DNA of 64,000 nt from JASLCR01 sp046462475 (GCA_046462475.1 JBKGVB010000033.1:8151-72150); one strand, 5' to 3'. Positions 53,415 through 61,426 are shown, counted from the first letter of the stretch. Notes: a model not told the origin generated them from the letters alone. Numbers and translations: made by a program.

Positions 53415-54104
53415 ATGACCGATACTGAATCTACTCGACTCAATAAATTCCTCGCACTTGAGCTTGGCATTTCTCGCCGCGCCGCCGACGAACTCATTGA
53501 GAAGGGGAAAGTTACCATTGATGACGCCATCGCCACCTTGGGTGCCCGCATCGCCCCCGATACAGTTGTCAAAGTAAATGGCAACATCGTAAAAAAAGAT
53601 GCGGCTTTCGTCTATTTGGTACTCAACAAACCTGCAGGTTACGTCTGCTCACGTCGTGCCCAAGGTGATAGCCCGACAATCTACACATTACTGCCAAACA
53701 AATACCATGCCCTTAAACCTGTCGGACGTCTCGACAAGGATTCTTCAGGCCTTATTCTCCTCACAAATGATGGTGATTTCGCTCATCAGATGACTCATCC
53801 CAGCTTCCATAAAACGAAACTTTACGAGGTACGTGTCGACAAGCCGATTGAACCACTCCACCAACAGATGATCTCAGACTACGGCGTAGCTCTTGAAGAT
53901 GGCGTCAGTAAGTTTGAGCTAGAGCGTCTCGACGACTCCCGCACCTCATGGCGCATTACCATGTCGGAAGGCCGCAATCGCCAGATTCGCCGTACCTTTG
54001 CTGCGCTTGGCTACACAGTTACCGCTCTTCATCGTACGAACTTTGGATATTATTCACTTGGTGATATAAAGCGCGGAGAATATACTGAAGTCAATATTCA
54101 GTAG
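53415..54104 (+). CDS. RsuA/RluB-family pseudouridine synthase
   Basis: 229 residues; isomerises uridine in rRNA. An S4 RNA-binding domain (about 6-65: LNKFLALELGISRRAADELI, VKVNGNIV) is followed by the catalytic domain with VLNKPAGYVCSR (about 75-86), the catalytic Asp in GRLDKDSSGLILLTNDG (about 102-118), and the C-terminal EGRNRQIRRTFAALGY motif (about 187-202). The exact target (16S or 23S) is not decidable. TATACT ends 9 nt before the ATG. Confidence 0.94.
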   Translation: MTDTESTRLNKFLALELGISRRAADELIEKGKVTIDDAIATLGARIAPDTVVKVNGNIVKKDAAFVYLVLNKPAGYVCSRRAQGDSPTIYTLLPNKYHALKPVGRLDKDSSGLILLTNDGDFAHQMTHPSFHKTKLYEVRVDKPIEPLHQQMISDYGVALEDGVSKFELERLDDSRTSWRITMSEGRNRQIRRTFAALGYTVTALHRTNFGYYSLGDIKRGEYTEVNIQ

Positions 54105-54123
54105 GTGATATAGAAATGAAAGA

Positions 54124-54159
54124 GGCGCCGAGTCCCTGGAATCCCAGGAATTCGGCGCC
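54124..54159 (-). terminator. GC-rich hairpin terminator of the EEP gene (shared)
   Basis: GGCGCCGA (54124-54131) pairs with TCGGCGCC (54152-54159), with an inner CCCTGG/CCAGG-type stem. On the minus strand it is followed by TCTTTCATTTC, and on the plus strand by TTCTGCCTTTC. Confidence 0.75.
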
Positions 54160-54168
54160 TTCTGCCTT

Positions 54169-55035
54169 TCACTCGACAATCGCTCTGATGCCCCAGTGGT
54201 CACTTGGACCGGAGCGAACGATCGTAAACTCATCGACTATTGTAGCCGACTCGTCATACAGCAGGTGATCCAGCTGAGCACCGAGCTTGACGCCGGTCTT
54301 CATCATGAGCGGCCGAGTCATTCGATGCTTTTCATCAGCATCGACATAGCCCCCGACCGTAGTCAAATAGCCGAGCACTGGGTTGTCCGGCGACGTCATG
54401 TCGCGCAAACGCCTCGCCAGACTCACCAGACGACCGACCTTGCGCCGTACCTTCTGAAGAAAGCTCGTCGACTCGGGAAACTGCCGCAGTACATCCGGAT
54501 CGATCTCCAGCCTCGACACCATCGAGATGAGGAAGCTAATCGGCCAGAAGTTCAGAGCACGGCCAAGCAGGCCGTCGTGATGGTCAGAGTTGAAGTCTCC
54601 GACCATCACAGGGCGACGATCATGTTGCGCATCCAGCAAGCCAAACAGCTCCTGGATCTGCAGCGTCCGGCGTTCGATCGTACGGTCATCAAGATGAACG
54701 CACAGAATCGTACGCTCCGGCGTAACTACCAGTGGAAAGTTACGACCACCAGCACGAAGTACATCGACGTACGCTTCGAGTTCGGTACGTACGAGCACAA
54801 TGTAGCCGTGCGTGTCACCGCGCCCGTCTTCGTCCTCATAGGGAACGATCCACCAGTGATATTCATTGCCGAATGCTCGCTCGATCGTTTCCTTGAGCCG
54901 AACTTCATCGGCCGAAGCCGAATAGCCTTCGATCAGAAAAACGACGCCGGCATCCTGAGCAAGGACCACGTCCTGCATGTCCTGGTCGAAGATACGATCT
55001 TCGATGTTGTGCGAATAAATCGCATAGCCGGCCAT
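54169..55035 (-). CDS. Endonuclease/exonuclease/phosphatase (EEP) family protein, GC-rich
   Basis: 288 residues from the ATG at 55035, which has AGGAG 7 nt upstream; a longer frame exists but lacks support. EEP-fold markers: YSHNIED at the N-terminus (metal Asn), FLIEGYS near 33-39 (metal Glu position), HGYIVLVR near 77, the catalytic pair in GDFNSD (Asp147, Asn149) and GPSDHWGI near 277 (Asp-His). A hydrophobic helix (FWPISFLISMV, about 165) inserted after GDFN is atypical. Substrates of this superfamily range from DNA to phospholipids. GC-rich and SD-led with a strong terminator, like the other scattered genes. Confidence 0.82.
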   Translation of the reverse strand: MAGYAIYSHNIEDRIFDQDMQDVVLAQDAGVVFLIEGYSASADEVRLKETIERAFGNEYHWWIVPYEDEDGRGDTHGYIVLVRTELEAYVDVLRAGGRNFPLVVTPERTILCVHLDDRTIERRTLQIQELFGLLDAQHDRRPVMVGDFNSDHHDGLLGRALNFWPISFLISMVSRLEIDPDVLRQFPESTSFLQKVRRKVGRLVSLARRLRDMTSPDNPVLGYLTTVGGYVDADEKHRMTRPLMMKTGVKLGAQLDHLLYDESATIVDEFTIVRSGPSDHWGIRAIVE

Positions 55036-55100
55036 GTGCTGGCTCCTGTCTGTAGAGTGATGTGAAAGAACTTTGGATATTTTAATATTTTCAATATAGT

Positions 55101-55129
55101 TTGTCAATACACCCTACATCTGTTATAAT
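55101..55129 (+). promoter_or_regulatory. Promoter of der (leaderless)
   Basis: TTGTCA (55101-55106) and TATAAT (55124-55129) are separated by 17 nt, and the ATG follows 10 nt later, so the transcript should begin within 3 nt of the start codon. Confidence 0.8.
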
Positions 55130-55139
55130 GTATTGAAAT

Positions 55140-56558
55140 ATGGCATCAAAACTACCTACCGTTGCTATCATTGGTCAAGCGAACGTCGGCAAGAGTTCGC
55201 TTTTTAATCGTATGGTCCGAGCTCAGCAGGCTATTGTGGCTCGCGAAGCCGGCACGACACGAGACAATGTCCTTGGGAAGGTAGAGTTCCATGGCAAGCA
55301 ATTTTGGCTTGTCGATACGGCCGGTCTCAAAGATCCAAATGACGAATTTGAAGCCTCAATCCAAGAGCAAATCACCGAAGCCGCCGATGCAGCCGATATC
55401 ATTCTTGTCGTTGTCGATAGTTCGCAATACGTTTCCGACGACGACCGATTTGTCGCTAAGAAAGCCTTAAAGAGCAAGAAGCCAGTCATCCTAGTCACCA
55501 ACAAGGCCGACTTAAAGGGCGCATTGCCAGACGATGAATTCCGCCGTCTCGGTGTAAAGACAATTATCCGCACTTCAGCCGAGCACAATTCTGGCGTTGT
55601 CGATGTCCTCAATGAAATCGTAGAGATTATTCCAAAAGCGACTGAGACAGAAGACGACGATATACTCAGAATTGCCCTGATTGGTCGTCCGAATGTCGGC
55701 AAAAGCCATCTCTTCAATACGCTCGCTGGTAAGCAACAGGCAATCGTGGCCAATATCGCCGGTACCACCCGTGACGTAAACCGTGTACCGCTCAAGTATC
55801 ATGGCCGATCAATCGAACTACTCGACACCGCAGGCATTCGCCGCCAAGGCAAGCAAGAAGTTGGCATTGAAAAATTCAGCGTACTTCGTACCCTCCAGGC
55901 CATTGAAGAATCTGATATCTGTCTGCTTCTGATGGATGTCAACGAACTAAGCACACAGCTTGATCAACGGCTTGCCGGGATTATTTCCGAGGCAGGGAAG
56001 GGCATGATTATCGTTGTCAGCAAGTGGGACAGCCTGGAAAATAAAGAAGACGAAGATGGCAAAGCCACTTCTGATTACATTGCCCGCAAAATCAGCTACG
56101 ATTTCAAGTTTACCCCATGGGCTCCGCTTATCTTCACAAGCTCAGTCACCGGACAGAACGTCAGCAAAATCTTTGAACTTGTGACCTCAATCGACAAACG
56201 TCGGAAACAAGAGACAAAGACCCGTGTCCTCAATGACCTCCTGCAAAAAGCCCTCATTAAACACCCGCCAGCTGGTCTGAAAAACACCTATCCAAAGTTG
56301 CGCTATATGGTACACACGGACACCAATCCACCATGGTTTGTCATCTATGGTTCAAACCTAAAGTTCCTTCACTGGAGCTACAAACGCTACCTCGAGCGTA
56401 TCCTGCGCGAAACCTACGACTACAGTGGTACGCCGATCAAATTCAGCTACCGCGACGAGAAACAGATCAAAGCGAATAAAGAACGTGTCGCCAAAGGCCT
56501 CGAGCCAGTTACAAAAGCTTACAAAAAAGCAAAAGACGCCGAAGCGTCCGAAAAGTAA
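55140..56558 (+). CDS. der: Ribosome-assembly GTPase Der (EngA)
   Basis: 472 residues with two tandem GTPase domains and a C-terminal KH-like domain, the unique Der architecture. G domain 1: GQANVGKSS (about 10-18), DTAGL near 59, TNKAD near 120. G domain 2: GRPNVGKSH (about 182-190), DTAGIRR near 226, SKWD near 298. The C-terminal domain carries KHPPAGLKNTYPKLRY near 376 and the NPPWFVIYGSN motif near 400. It binds the large ribosomal subunit during assembly. Confidence 0.96.
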   Translation: MASKLPTVAIIGQANVGKSSLFNRMVRAQQAIVAREAGTTRDNVLGKVEFHGKQFWLVDTAGLKDPNDEFEASIQEQITEAADAADIILVVVDSSQYVSDDDRFVAKKALKSKKPVILVTNKADLKGALPDDEFRRLGVKTIIRTSAEHNSGVVDVLNEIVEIIPKATETEDDDILRIALIGRPNVGKSHLFNTLAGKQQAIVANIAGTTRDVNRVPLKYHGRSIELLDTAGIRRQGKQEVGIEKFSVLRTLQAIEESDICLLLMDVNELSTQLDQRLAGIISEAGKGMIIVVSKWDSLENKEDEDGKATSDYIARKISYDFKFTPWAPLIFTSSVTGQNVSKIFELVTSIDKRRKQETKTRVLNDLLQKALIKHPPAGLKNTYPKLRYMVHTDTNPPWFVIYGSNLKFLHWSYKRYLERILRETYDYSGTPIKFSYRDEKQIKANKERVAKGLEPVTKAYKKAKDAEASEK

Positions 56559-56576
56559 GTAATCCTCAAAAAAGGA

Positions 56577-56612
56577 AGAACCCCGTGCCTCGACCGAGAA
56601 CACGGGGTTCTT
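56577..56612 (-). terminator. GC-rich hairpin terminator between der and the 56.6-kb gene
   Basis: AGAACCCCGTG (56577-56587) pairs with CACGGGGTTCT (56601-56611), 11 bp. The minus strand continues TTCCTTTTTT, and the plus strand TTCTAGG, so it mainly ends the minus-strand gene. Confidence 0.85.
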
Positions 56613-56629
56613 CTAGGTCGAGACCGGGG

Positions 56630-57070
56630 TTATGCAGCACCATCGGGATCCGACGGGTTGTTGAAGATGCTGAGTCCAGCATCTTGAGTATGCGACGGCT
56701 GCGGCGCCTCGTCTCCCTTCAGGAAGTCGGGAACGTCGAGGTCATCGTTTACCTCCACTTTACCGGGCATGCCGGGTTCAGCCATGAGCTCATCCCAGCC
56801 CGGGACTGCGACAGGCATCGCCAGATGCGCCTTGATGTTACGCGATCCATCGATCACCATGTCACCGAGCTTGCCGACCGCGTGGCCGGTGAAGCTAATG
56901 GCGTGGCCTGATGCCTGAGTGCCGGTGAAGAACACCTTCCAGGTAGTCGCCAGCGTCAGCAGTGCGATGATGCCCGCCGCCAGTGCCAGCTTCAGCAGCT
57001 GATCCTGCAGCAGGTACGCCACCACCAGTACCGCGGCTACACCGAAGGCCATTCTCTGATACTTGTTCAT
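56630..57070 (-). CDS. Small two-helix membrane protein, GC-rich
   Basis: 146 residues from the ATG at 57070 with AAAGGAG 5 nt upstream. Two membrane helices (about 7-23 and 26-48), then a soluble part with SGHAISFTGHAVGKLGDMVI (about 55-74) and an acidic Pro/Asp-rich tail. No family recognised. The leader of about 60 nt contains a CCAGA/TCTGG hairpin. The body is visibly richer in G+C than the flanking der and pth genes, and a strong terminator follows: the scattered-gene layout. Confidence 0.75.
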   Translation of the reverse strand: MNKYQRMAFGVAAVLVVAYLLQDQLLKLALAAGIIALLTLATTWKVFFTGTQASGHAISFTGHAVGKLGDMVIDGSRNIKAHLAMPVAVPGWDELMAEPGMPGKVEVNDDLDVPDFLKGDEAPQPSHTQDAGLSIFNNPSDPDGAA

Positions 57071-57182
57071 GATCTCTCCTTTGGGGAAGGAGCTCCCAGA
57101 CTCTCTGGAAGCAAAAGGCACGAACGTTTATATATTAACATATTTCGCTATAAAAAGCAATAGTTTATACTATTTAACAGAT

Positions 57183-57737
57183 ATGAAACTAATCGTTGGA
57201 CTGGGAAACCCAGAAACTCGCTACGACAACACTCGCCACAACATCGGCTTTATGGCGCTTGATTCGTTTACCCAGAAACATGGCATATCGTTTAGCCTGC
57301 AAAAGAAATTCAAAGCAGAGATTGCCGAAACAAGCATCCAGGGAGAAAAGGTGCTGCTACTCAAGCCGCATACCTACTACAATCTCAGCGGTGAATCAGT
57401 ACGTGCAGCAGCAGACTTCTACAAGATAGCTCCAGAAGACATATTGCTTATTCACGATGAGCTCATGCTGCCATTTGGCACGATCCGTACTCGACTGGGC
57501 GGTCGGGACGCAGGAAACAATGGCATTAAGTCAATCAATCAACACATGGGCGAACAGACAGCCCGGATTCGATTTGGCGTCTCTAATAGCACACGCGAAC
57601 ATATTGATGACGTAAATTTCGTACTTGGCAAGCTAAGCAAAGAAGAGCAGGCGGCCGTGCCAGAGCTTCTCGATCTTGTAGGGACACTTATCGAACGTTT
57701 TGCCGCGGGCGACTTCGAGACCACAACCCACCGCTAG
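57183..57737 (+). CDS. pth: Peptidyl-tRNA hydrolase
   Basis: 184 residues from the ATG at 57183, 11 nt after TATACT (the longer upstream frame is spurious). It frees tRNA from dropped-off peptidyl-tRNA. GLGNPETRYDNTRHNIGF (about 6-23) with catalytic His19, KPHTYYNLSGESV near 61-73, and LLIHDELMLPFGTIRTRLGG with GNNGIKSI near 94-120 are all canonical. The length is normal. Confidence 0.95.
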   Translation: MKLIVGLGNPETRYDNTRHNIGFMALDSFTQKHGISFSLQKKFKAEIAETSIQGEKVLLLKPHTYYNLSGESVRAAADFYKIAPEDILLIHDELMLPFGTIRTRLGGRDAGNNGIKSINQHMGEQTARIRFGVSNSTREHIDDVNFVLGKLSKEEQAAVPELLDLVGTLIERFAAGDFETTTHR

Positions 57738-57771
57738 TACGCGTGCTTCAGTACTGCTTTAATCAATCCGA

Positions 57772-58497
57772 TTAGGCTACACGAGTGACGAAGAACATGG
57801 TGATGAGACCCAGAATAGTCAGTGCGATCGTCACATACGACGAATGCTTCGAATGTGCCTCTGGCAGAATCTCGCTTGCTGCTATATAGAGCAAGAATCC
57901 GGCAAAGAATCCGAGGTAGAGTACGAGCAAATTATCAGGAAGATGGAAGAGAAGCGTCGAAGCCGCACCGAGCACCGGCGCTAATGCATCAAGTACCAGC
58001 ATGATCCTCGAATGCTTTTTGCTATTCTTGTTCATCAGCATGAGATTGACGGTATTGAGGCCGTCTGAGAAATCATGAGCTACCACGGCAATCGCTACCG
58101 CAACACCAATCGTTTCGCCAGCCTGAAAACCAAGACCGATCGCCACGCCATCGAGAAAGCTATGACCAATCAATGCAAGCGCCGAAACGATACCAACACT
58201 TGGATGATGATGCACCTCATACTCAGATTCTTGCGAATAGTGGATCAATATTGATTTTTCGACGATATGAAACAACATAAAGCCAGCAACCAGCGCCAGC
58301 ATAGTCCAAATTGTTTCGACATGCGTTTTCTCGACAAGCTCGATAATCTCTGGCAGCAAATCAAACGCTACCACGCCTAGTAATACGCCGGCGGTGTAAC
58401 CCAGGAAGCGATGCAATTTATCGCGAAACCGCAGCGCTGTTAGTCCACCAAAAAGAGTAGAGATAAATGTCGCGATAGATACAAGAACGGGAACCAT
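57772..58497 (-). CDS. ZIP-family metal transporter
   Basis: 241 residues with seven to eight membrane helices. The metal-site helices are recognisable: LIGHSFLDGVAIGLGF (about 109-124) and AVVAHDFSDGLNTVNLM (about 137-153), with the paired His/Asp motifs of the ZIP family. The His-rich loop YEVHHHPSVG (about 94-103) precedes helix 4. It is likely to import zinc or another divalent cation. No regulator or metal box is evident nearby. Confidence 0.92.
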   Translation of the reverse strand: MVPVLVSIATFISTLFGGLTALRFRDKLHRFLGYTAGVLLGVVAFDLLPEIIELVEKTHVETIWTMLALVAGFMLFHIVEKSILIHYSQESEYEVHHHPSVGIVSALALIGHSFLDGVAIGLGFQAGETIGVAVAIAVVAHDFSDGLNTVNLMLMNKNSKKHSRIMLVLDALAPVLGAASTLLFHLPDNLLVLYLGFFAGFLLYIAASEILPEAHSKHSSYVTIALTILGLITMFFVTRVA

Positions 58498-58555
58498 TAC
58501 ATCTATTGTAGCAAAGACTTGACGCTAGCGGACGAAAGCGTATGCTAAAAATACA

Positions 58556-58897
58556 ATGAATAGACATCCATTTGAAGCAGCTCAGCGCGGCAGAACAGAA
58601 TTTTGGGAAAGTCTCAGAGATAAGAACCTTGCAGAGCATGACAAAACAACGGCTCAGATAACACTCTTTCGACCAATCGATGCACTTCGTAAACAACGCG
58701 AACTACGCCGCATCAGGAGATTCCTTACCCGTGCTGCCGTTATCATCGACGAAAGTCGCAACCATGATAAAGAAATTGCGGATTTTCATGACACTGAATC
58801 CGAGCGCCAGTCTACACGGCACATCACGATTATTCCCGAGCCGGGTTTCATAGCAGCTCGCCAGCCTGAGACTTCTGCATTCGATACGACCTTCTAG
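58556..58897 (+). CDS. Hypothetical charged helical protein
   Basis: 113 residues; a strongly basic central helix (RPIDALRKQRELRRIRRFLTRAA split at about 39-61) and an acidic stretch (DESRNHDKEIADFHDTESE) suggest a small soluble protein, perhaps nucleic-acid-binding. No motif named. TATGCT lies 10 nt before the ATG and the composition matches the leaderless core genes. Confidence 0.6.
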   Translation: MNRHPFEAAQRGRTEFWESLRDKNLAEHDKTTAQITLFRPIDALRKQRELRRIRRFLTRAAVIIDESRNHDKEIADFHDTESERQSTRHITIIPEPGFIAARQPETSAFDTTF

Positions 58898-59013
58898 GAT
58901 TGTAAGATGTTGTTATTGATGGTATCGTAGTATAAATTTCGTCGAGCGGCGAAAGCCGTGAGATACTTCCAGCCGACCGCTCCGAAATCGGAGCTTGAGA
59001 GACAGGAAAGACC

Positions 59014-59472
59014 ATGAGCGTTGATGAAGAGCTGCTTGCGCGCGAGATCGTCGCGCAAAAACAACGAGAGGCTGACTACGTCGCCGCAGTGAAGGGCGGA
59101 AGGCGAGCCATCAGGCTCGTCTCCGCCGAACAGCGTGCCGCCACTGAGCGCATGAACAAGCTCAACTGGCCCGACAGTGAGATCGAGCGCGTCGAAGTCT
59201 GGAGATTTCTCCGGCGTTCGACCTCAAAACACATCCGGCTCATCCAGCTGCTCGGCGATCCCTTTACGGGCAACCTGCGTGATGCCTGGCAGTCTGATGC
59301 AGGAACGCCGCGATGGCTCGGAGAAGATGGCAGACTCTACGGAGTAAACCTAATGCTCTTCGATAGGTGGGCAAAGCCCGGCATGGCGCCGCTCGCCCCG
59401 CTCAACGGATTGCGCTTCGAGCACCACCATGGTCAGGAGCTTCTGGAAGCTCTGCGCAAGCTGGGCACCTGA
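59014..59472 (+). CDS. Hypothetical protein, GC-rich
   Basis: 152 residues, soluble, Arg/Leu/Glu-rich. N-terminal helix (DEELLAREIVAQKQREADY), a central RVEVWRFLRRSTSKHIRLIQ segment, and a Pro/Leu-rich C-terminus. No family recognised. ACAGGAAAG lies 5 nt before the ATG. The leader after TATAAAT (about 58932) holds two hairpins (CGGC/GCCG and GCTCCGA/TCGGAGC), the second ending just before the ribosome site. Strong terminator follows. One of the scattered GC-rich genes. Confidence 0.72.
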   Translation: MSVDEELLAREIVAQKQREADYVAAVKGGRRAIRLVSAEQRAATERMNKLNWPDSEIERVEVWRFLRRSTSKHIRLIQLLGDPFTGNLRDAWQSDAGTPRWLGEDGRLYGVNLMLFDRWAKPGMAPLAPLNGLRFEHHHGQELLEALRKLGT

Positions 59473-59488
59473 CCTTTCAAGCTCCGAA

Positions 59489-59520
59489 GCCCCGACAGCA
59501 ATGTCGGGGCTCGGTTCTTT
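59489..59520 (+). terminator. Rho-independent terminator
   Basis: GCCCCGACA (59489-59497) pairs with TGTCGGGGC (59502-59510), followed by TCGGTTCTTTTTT. Confidence 0.9.
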
Positions 59521-59531
59521 TTTAGACAAAT

Positions 59532-59889
59532 AAAAAAGCGCTAGGTAAGGGTGGGCATCACCTAGCGCCATTTTACCCTTCAACCCACACCACGGGGTCC
59601 CCGAAAATCGTAAGATTTTAAGGGGTCTCGCTGAGAACGAAGCGTCATGCGGTAACTCCACGAGACCGTGCGCCTGAGCGAATCACTACTGGATAGTCGT
59701 TCTTTGAAATGGTATCCTCGACTCCGAAGAGCCGGGGGTTAAAGGGGTTAGTATGCAAGCAATGCTGTCTAGCGGCTCTGCAGTGGAGGGTAGAATACTG
59801 CGAGAGCACATTGCTCACAATCTAACATAAGTTAGAATAGGGGGTATAAGGTGCGTTTGGTTAAGTCTCGCAGAGTTCTCAACCAATCG
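59532..59889 (-). ncRNA. Unassigned structured RNA of about 358 nt
   Basis: A strong minus-strand promoter (59896-59924) and a perfect terminator (GCGCTAGGT 59538-59546 / ACCTAGCGC 59560-59568, T6) bound a stretch without any supported ORF. Reading 5' to 3' on the minus strand: TTGGTTGAG/CTTAACCAA hairpin whose loop CTGCGAGA can pair with downstream TCTCGCAG (a pseudoknot), TCTAAC-TTAT-GTTAGA, GAGCCG/CGGCTC, AGAACGA/TCGTTCT, GGTCTCG/CGAGACC, and CCCC-AAAATC-TTAC-GATTTT-GGGG. Length and pseudoknot fit RNase P RNA or tmRNA, but neither the GGAAAGTCC/ACAGAA segments of RNase P nor a tag frame and tRNA end of tmRNA could be found. It may be a divergent member or a lineage-specific RNA. Confidence 0.75.
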
Positions 59890-59895
59890 TTCACC

Positions 59896-59924
59896 ATATT
59901 AGCACGGATTTGACATTAAGTCAA
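59896..59924 (-). promoter_or_regulatory. Promoter of the 358-nt RNA
   Basis: On the minus strand TTGACT (59919-59924) and TAATAT (59896-59901) are spaced by 17 nt. It lies head-to-head with dprA, whose ATG is at 59945. Confidence 0.8.
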
Positions 59925-59944
59925 TACTTTTCGACAGGTTTTTT

Positions 59945-60805
59945 ATGAAAATCAATACAATTTCCCCAGATAGTGCTGAGTTTCTCCAGATACTGGAAGC
60001 TATTGCAAAACCACCGGAAATATTACGCTATATAGGAATTCTTCCCCAACAGAGGCGACCCACTGTTGCCATCGTTGGTACACGCAAGCCAACAGCTTAT
60101 GGAAAAGAGGTGACGACGCGCCTCGCCCAAGAACTTGCGCTCAAGGGTGTCGCGATCGTCTCTGGGCTTGCGCTCGGCGTTGACGCGCTTGCTCACCGAG
60201 CAACGCTAGAGGCCGGCGGCACGACCATTGCCGTGCTCGGTAATGGCTTGCCGCGCATTTATCCGGCCAGCCACCAGGCACTTGCGCAGCAAATCGTAGA
60301 GAGCGGAGGCGCCATCCTAAGTGAATACGAGAAGAACGAGGCAGCTCGCCCTCACTATTTTCTCGAGAGAAATCGCCTTGTGGCTGGCTTGGCCGACGCA
60401 GTTATCATTACTGAAGCTGCCGCACGTAGCGGCACATTAAATACCGCTATGCATGCTATGGAGCAGGGCAAAGAAATTTTTGTCGTACCGGGCAATATTA
60501 CAAGTCCCATGAGTATTGGCTGCAATCAGCTCATCAAGCAGGGCGCAACACCGCTCATACATAGTGATGAGGTACTCCAAGTAATCGCCCCAGAACTCCT
60601 CAATGCGCCCAGTCATACACATATTGCCGTGCAAGATCCCCTGCAAGCAGCGATTCTCAAGCATATCACCGACGGAATGCGCGATGGTGACACCTTGCAG
60701 CAGATAATCGGCTGCTCAGCAACTGACCTATCAACAGCCCTCACTATGCTCGAAATCGCCGGCGCTATCCGGTCGCTCGGTGCAAATCAGTGGACATTAC
60801 GCTAA
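59945..60805 (+). CDS. dprA: DNA-processing protein DprA
   Basis: 286 residues; binds incoming single-stranded DNA and loads RecA during natural transformation. The Rossmann-like core shows VAIVGTRKPTAYG (about 40-52), IVSGLALGVDALAHRATL (about 75-92), TIAVLGNGL (about 97-105), SEYEKN near 128, FLERNRLVAGL (about 138-148) and EAAARSGTLNTAMHAME (about 154-170). A C-terminal winged-helix-like domain (about 235-286) follows. The N-terminal SAM-like domain is largely absent. With the pilin genes this suggests DNA uptake ability. Confidence 0.95.
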   Translation: MKINTISPDSAEFLQILEAIAKPPEILRYIGILPQQRRPTVAIVGTRKPTAYGKEVTTRLAQELALKGVAIVSGLALGVDALAHRATLEAGGTTIAVLGNGLPRIYPASHQALAQQIVESGGAILSEYEKNEAARPHYFLERNRLVAGLADAVIITEAAARSGTLNTAMHAMEQGKEIFVVPGNITSPMSIGCNQLIKQGATPLIHSDEVLQVIAPELLNAPSHTHIAVQDPLQAAILKHITDGMRDGDTLQQIIGCSATDLSTALTMLEIAGAIRSLGANQWTLR

Positions 60806-60870
60806 TATTATGTTTTTATAAATATGCCTGATGCGGACCGTCCGTGTGGCAAAGAGTTTCAGGAGAACCC

Positions 60871-61362
60871 ATGAAAACCGATTCCGACGGCAAGATCTGT
60901 CCGTTCTGTCTCGAGAACGGTATGGTGGAGGTGATTGCTGAGACCAGGGATGCGTACCTGATCCAAGCGATCAAGGATGGAAACATCGCACCTGGTCGCT
61001 ACTTCATCATCCCAAAGGAGCACATCGAGTCGCTCACCAGTCGTCCCGACGACTGGACCCGGCAGGAAAACGAGCTCATTCGATGCGCCTTCACCCATGC
61101 ACAGGTCGATCCTCAACTGTCCGAACTTATGGGTGTGCGCAGCCCCTGGGATGCGCTCAACACAAGCTGGAATCAGGGCGAGTATGCCGGCCAGCGGGTG
61201 TGGCACATCCACCAGTGGATCGTCTTCCGCTACGACAACCTCGGAATCGGCCTTGATGGGCTGATCGAGCAGAAAGGTCATGACAGGAGGCGCATCGCCG
61301 AGCTCGAAGCCGAGCTCGTGGAGGTCCGGCGAGGTGCTGGACTTCAGCTCAACGGTCTCTAG
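60871..61362 (+). CDS. HIT-like protein, GC-rich
   Basis: 163 residues from the ATG at 60871, with AGGAG 6 nt upstream. Features of the HIT fold: a zinc-type Cys10-Pro-Phe-Cys13 near the start, GRYFIIPKEHIESL (about 42-55), and a late HxH segment WHIHQWIVF with His112 and His114. The third His of the HIT triad is Trp116, so the catalytic pattern is altered. A C-terminal coiled-coil helix (RRRIAELEAELVEVRR) is added. Nucleotide-hydrolase activity is therefore doubtful. SD-led, GC-rich, and followed by a strong hairpin. Confidence 0.75.
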   Translation: MKTDSDGKICPFCLENGMVEVIAETRDAYLIQAIKDGNIAPGRYFIIPKEHIESLTSRPDDWTRQENELIRCAFTHAQVDPQLSELMGVRSPWDALNTSWNQGEYAGQRVWHIHQWIVFRYDNLGIGLDGLIEQKGHDRRRIAELEAELVEVRRGAGLQLNGL

Positions 61363-61381
61363 CTTTCAAGCATCAGGCGAA

Positions 61382-61420
61382 GCCCTCTCGTGCAAAGCAC
61401 GAGAGGGCATTTCGCTTTTT
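61382..61420 (+). terminator. Rho-independent terminator
   Basis: GCCCTCTCGTGC (61382-61393) pairs with GCACGAGAGGGC (61397-61408), 12 bp around AAA, followed by ATTTCGCTTTTT. Confidence 0.9.
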
Positions 61421-61426
61421 ATATGA

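Noticed and set aside
54196..55065. 289-codon ORF on the plus strand
   Set aside because: It is antisense to the EEP-family gene, which has catalytic motifs, an SD and a terminator; the plus frame has none of these and arises from GC-rich codon bias.
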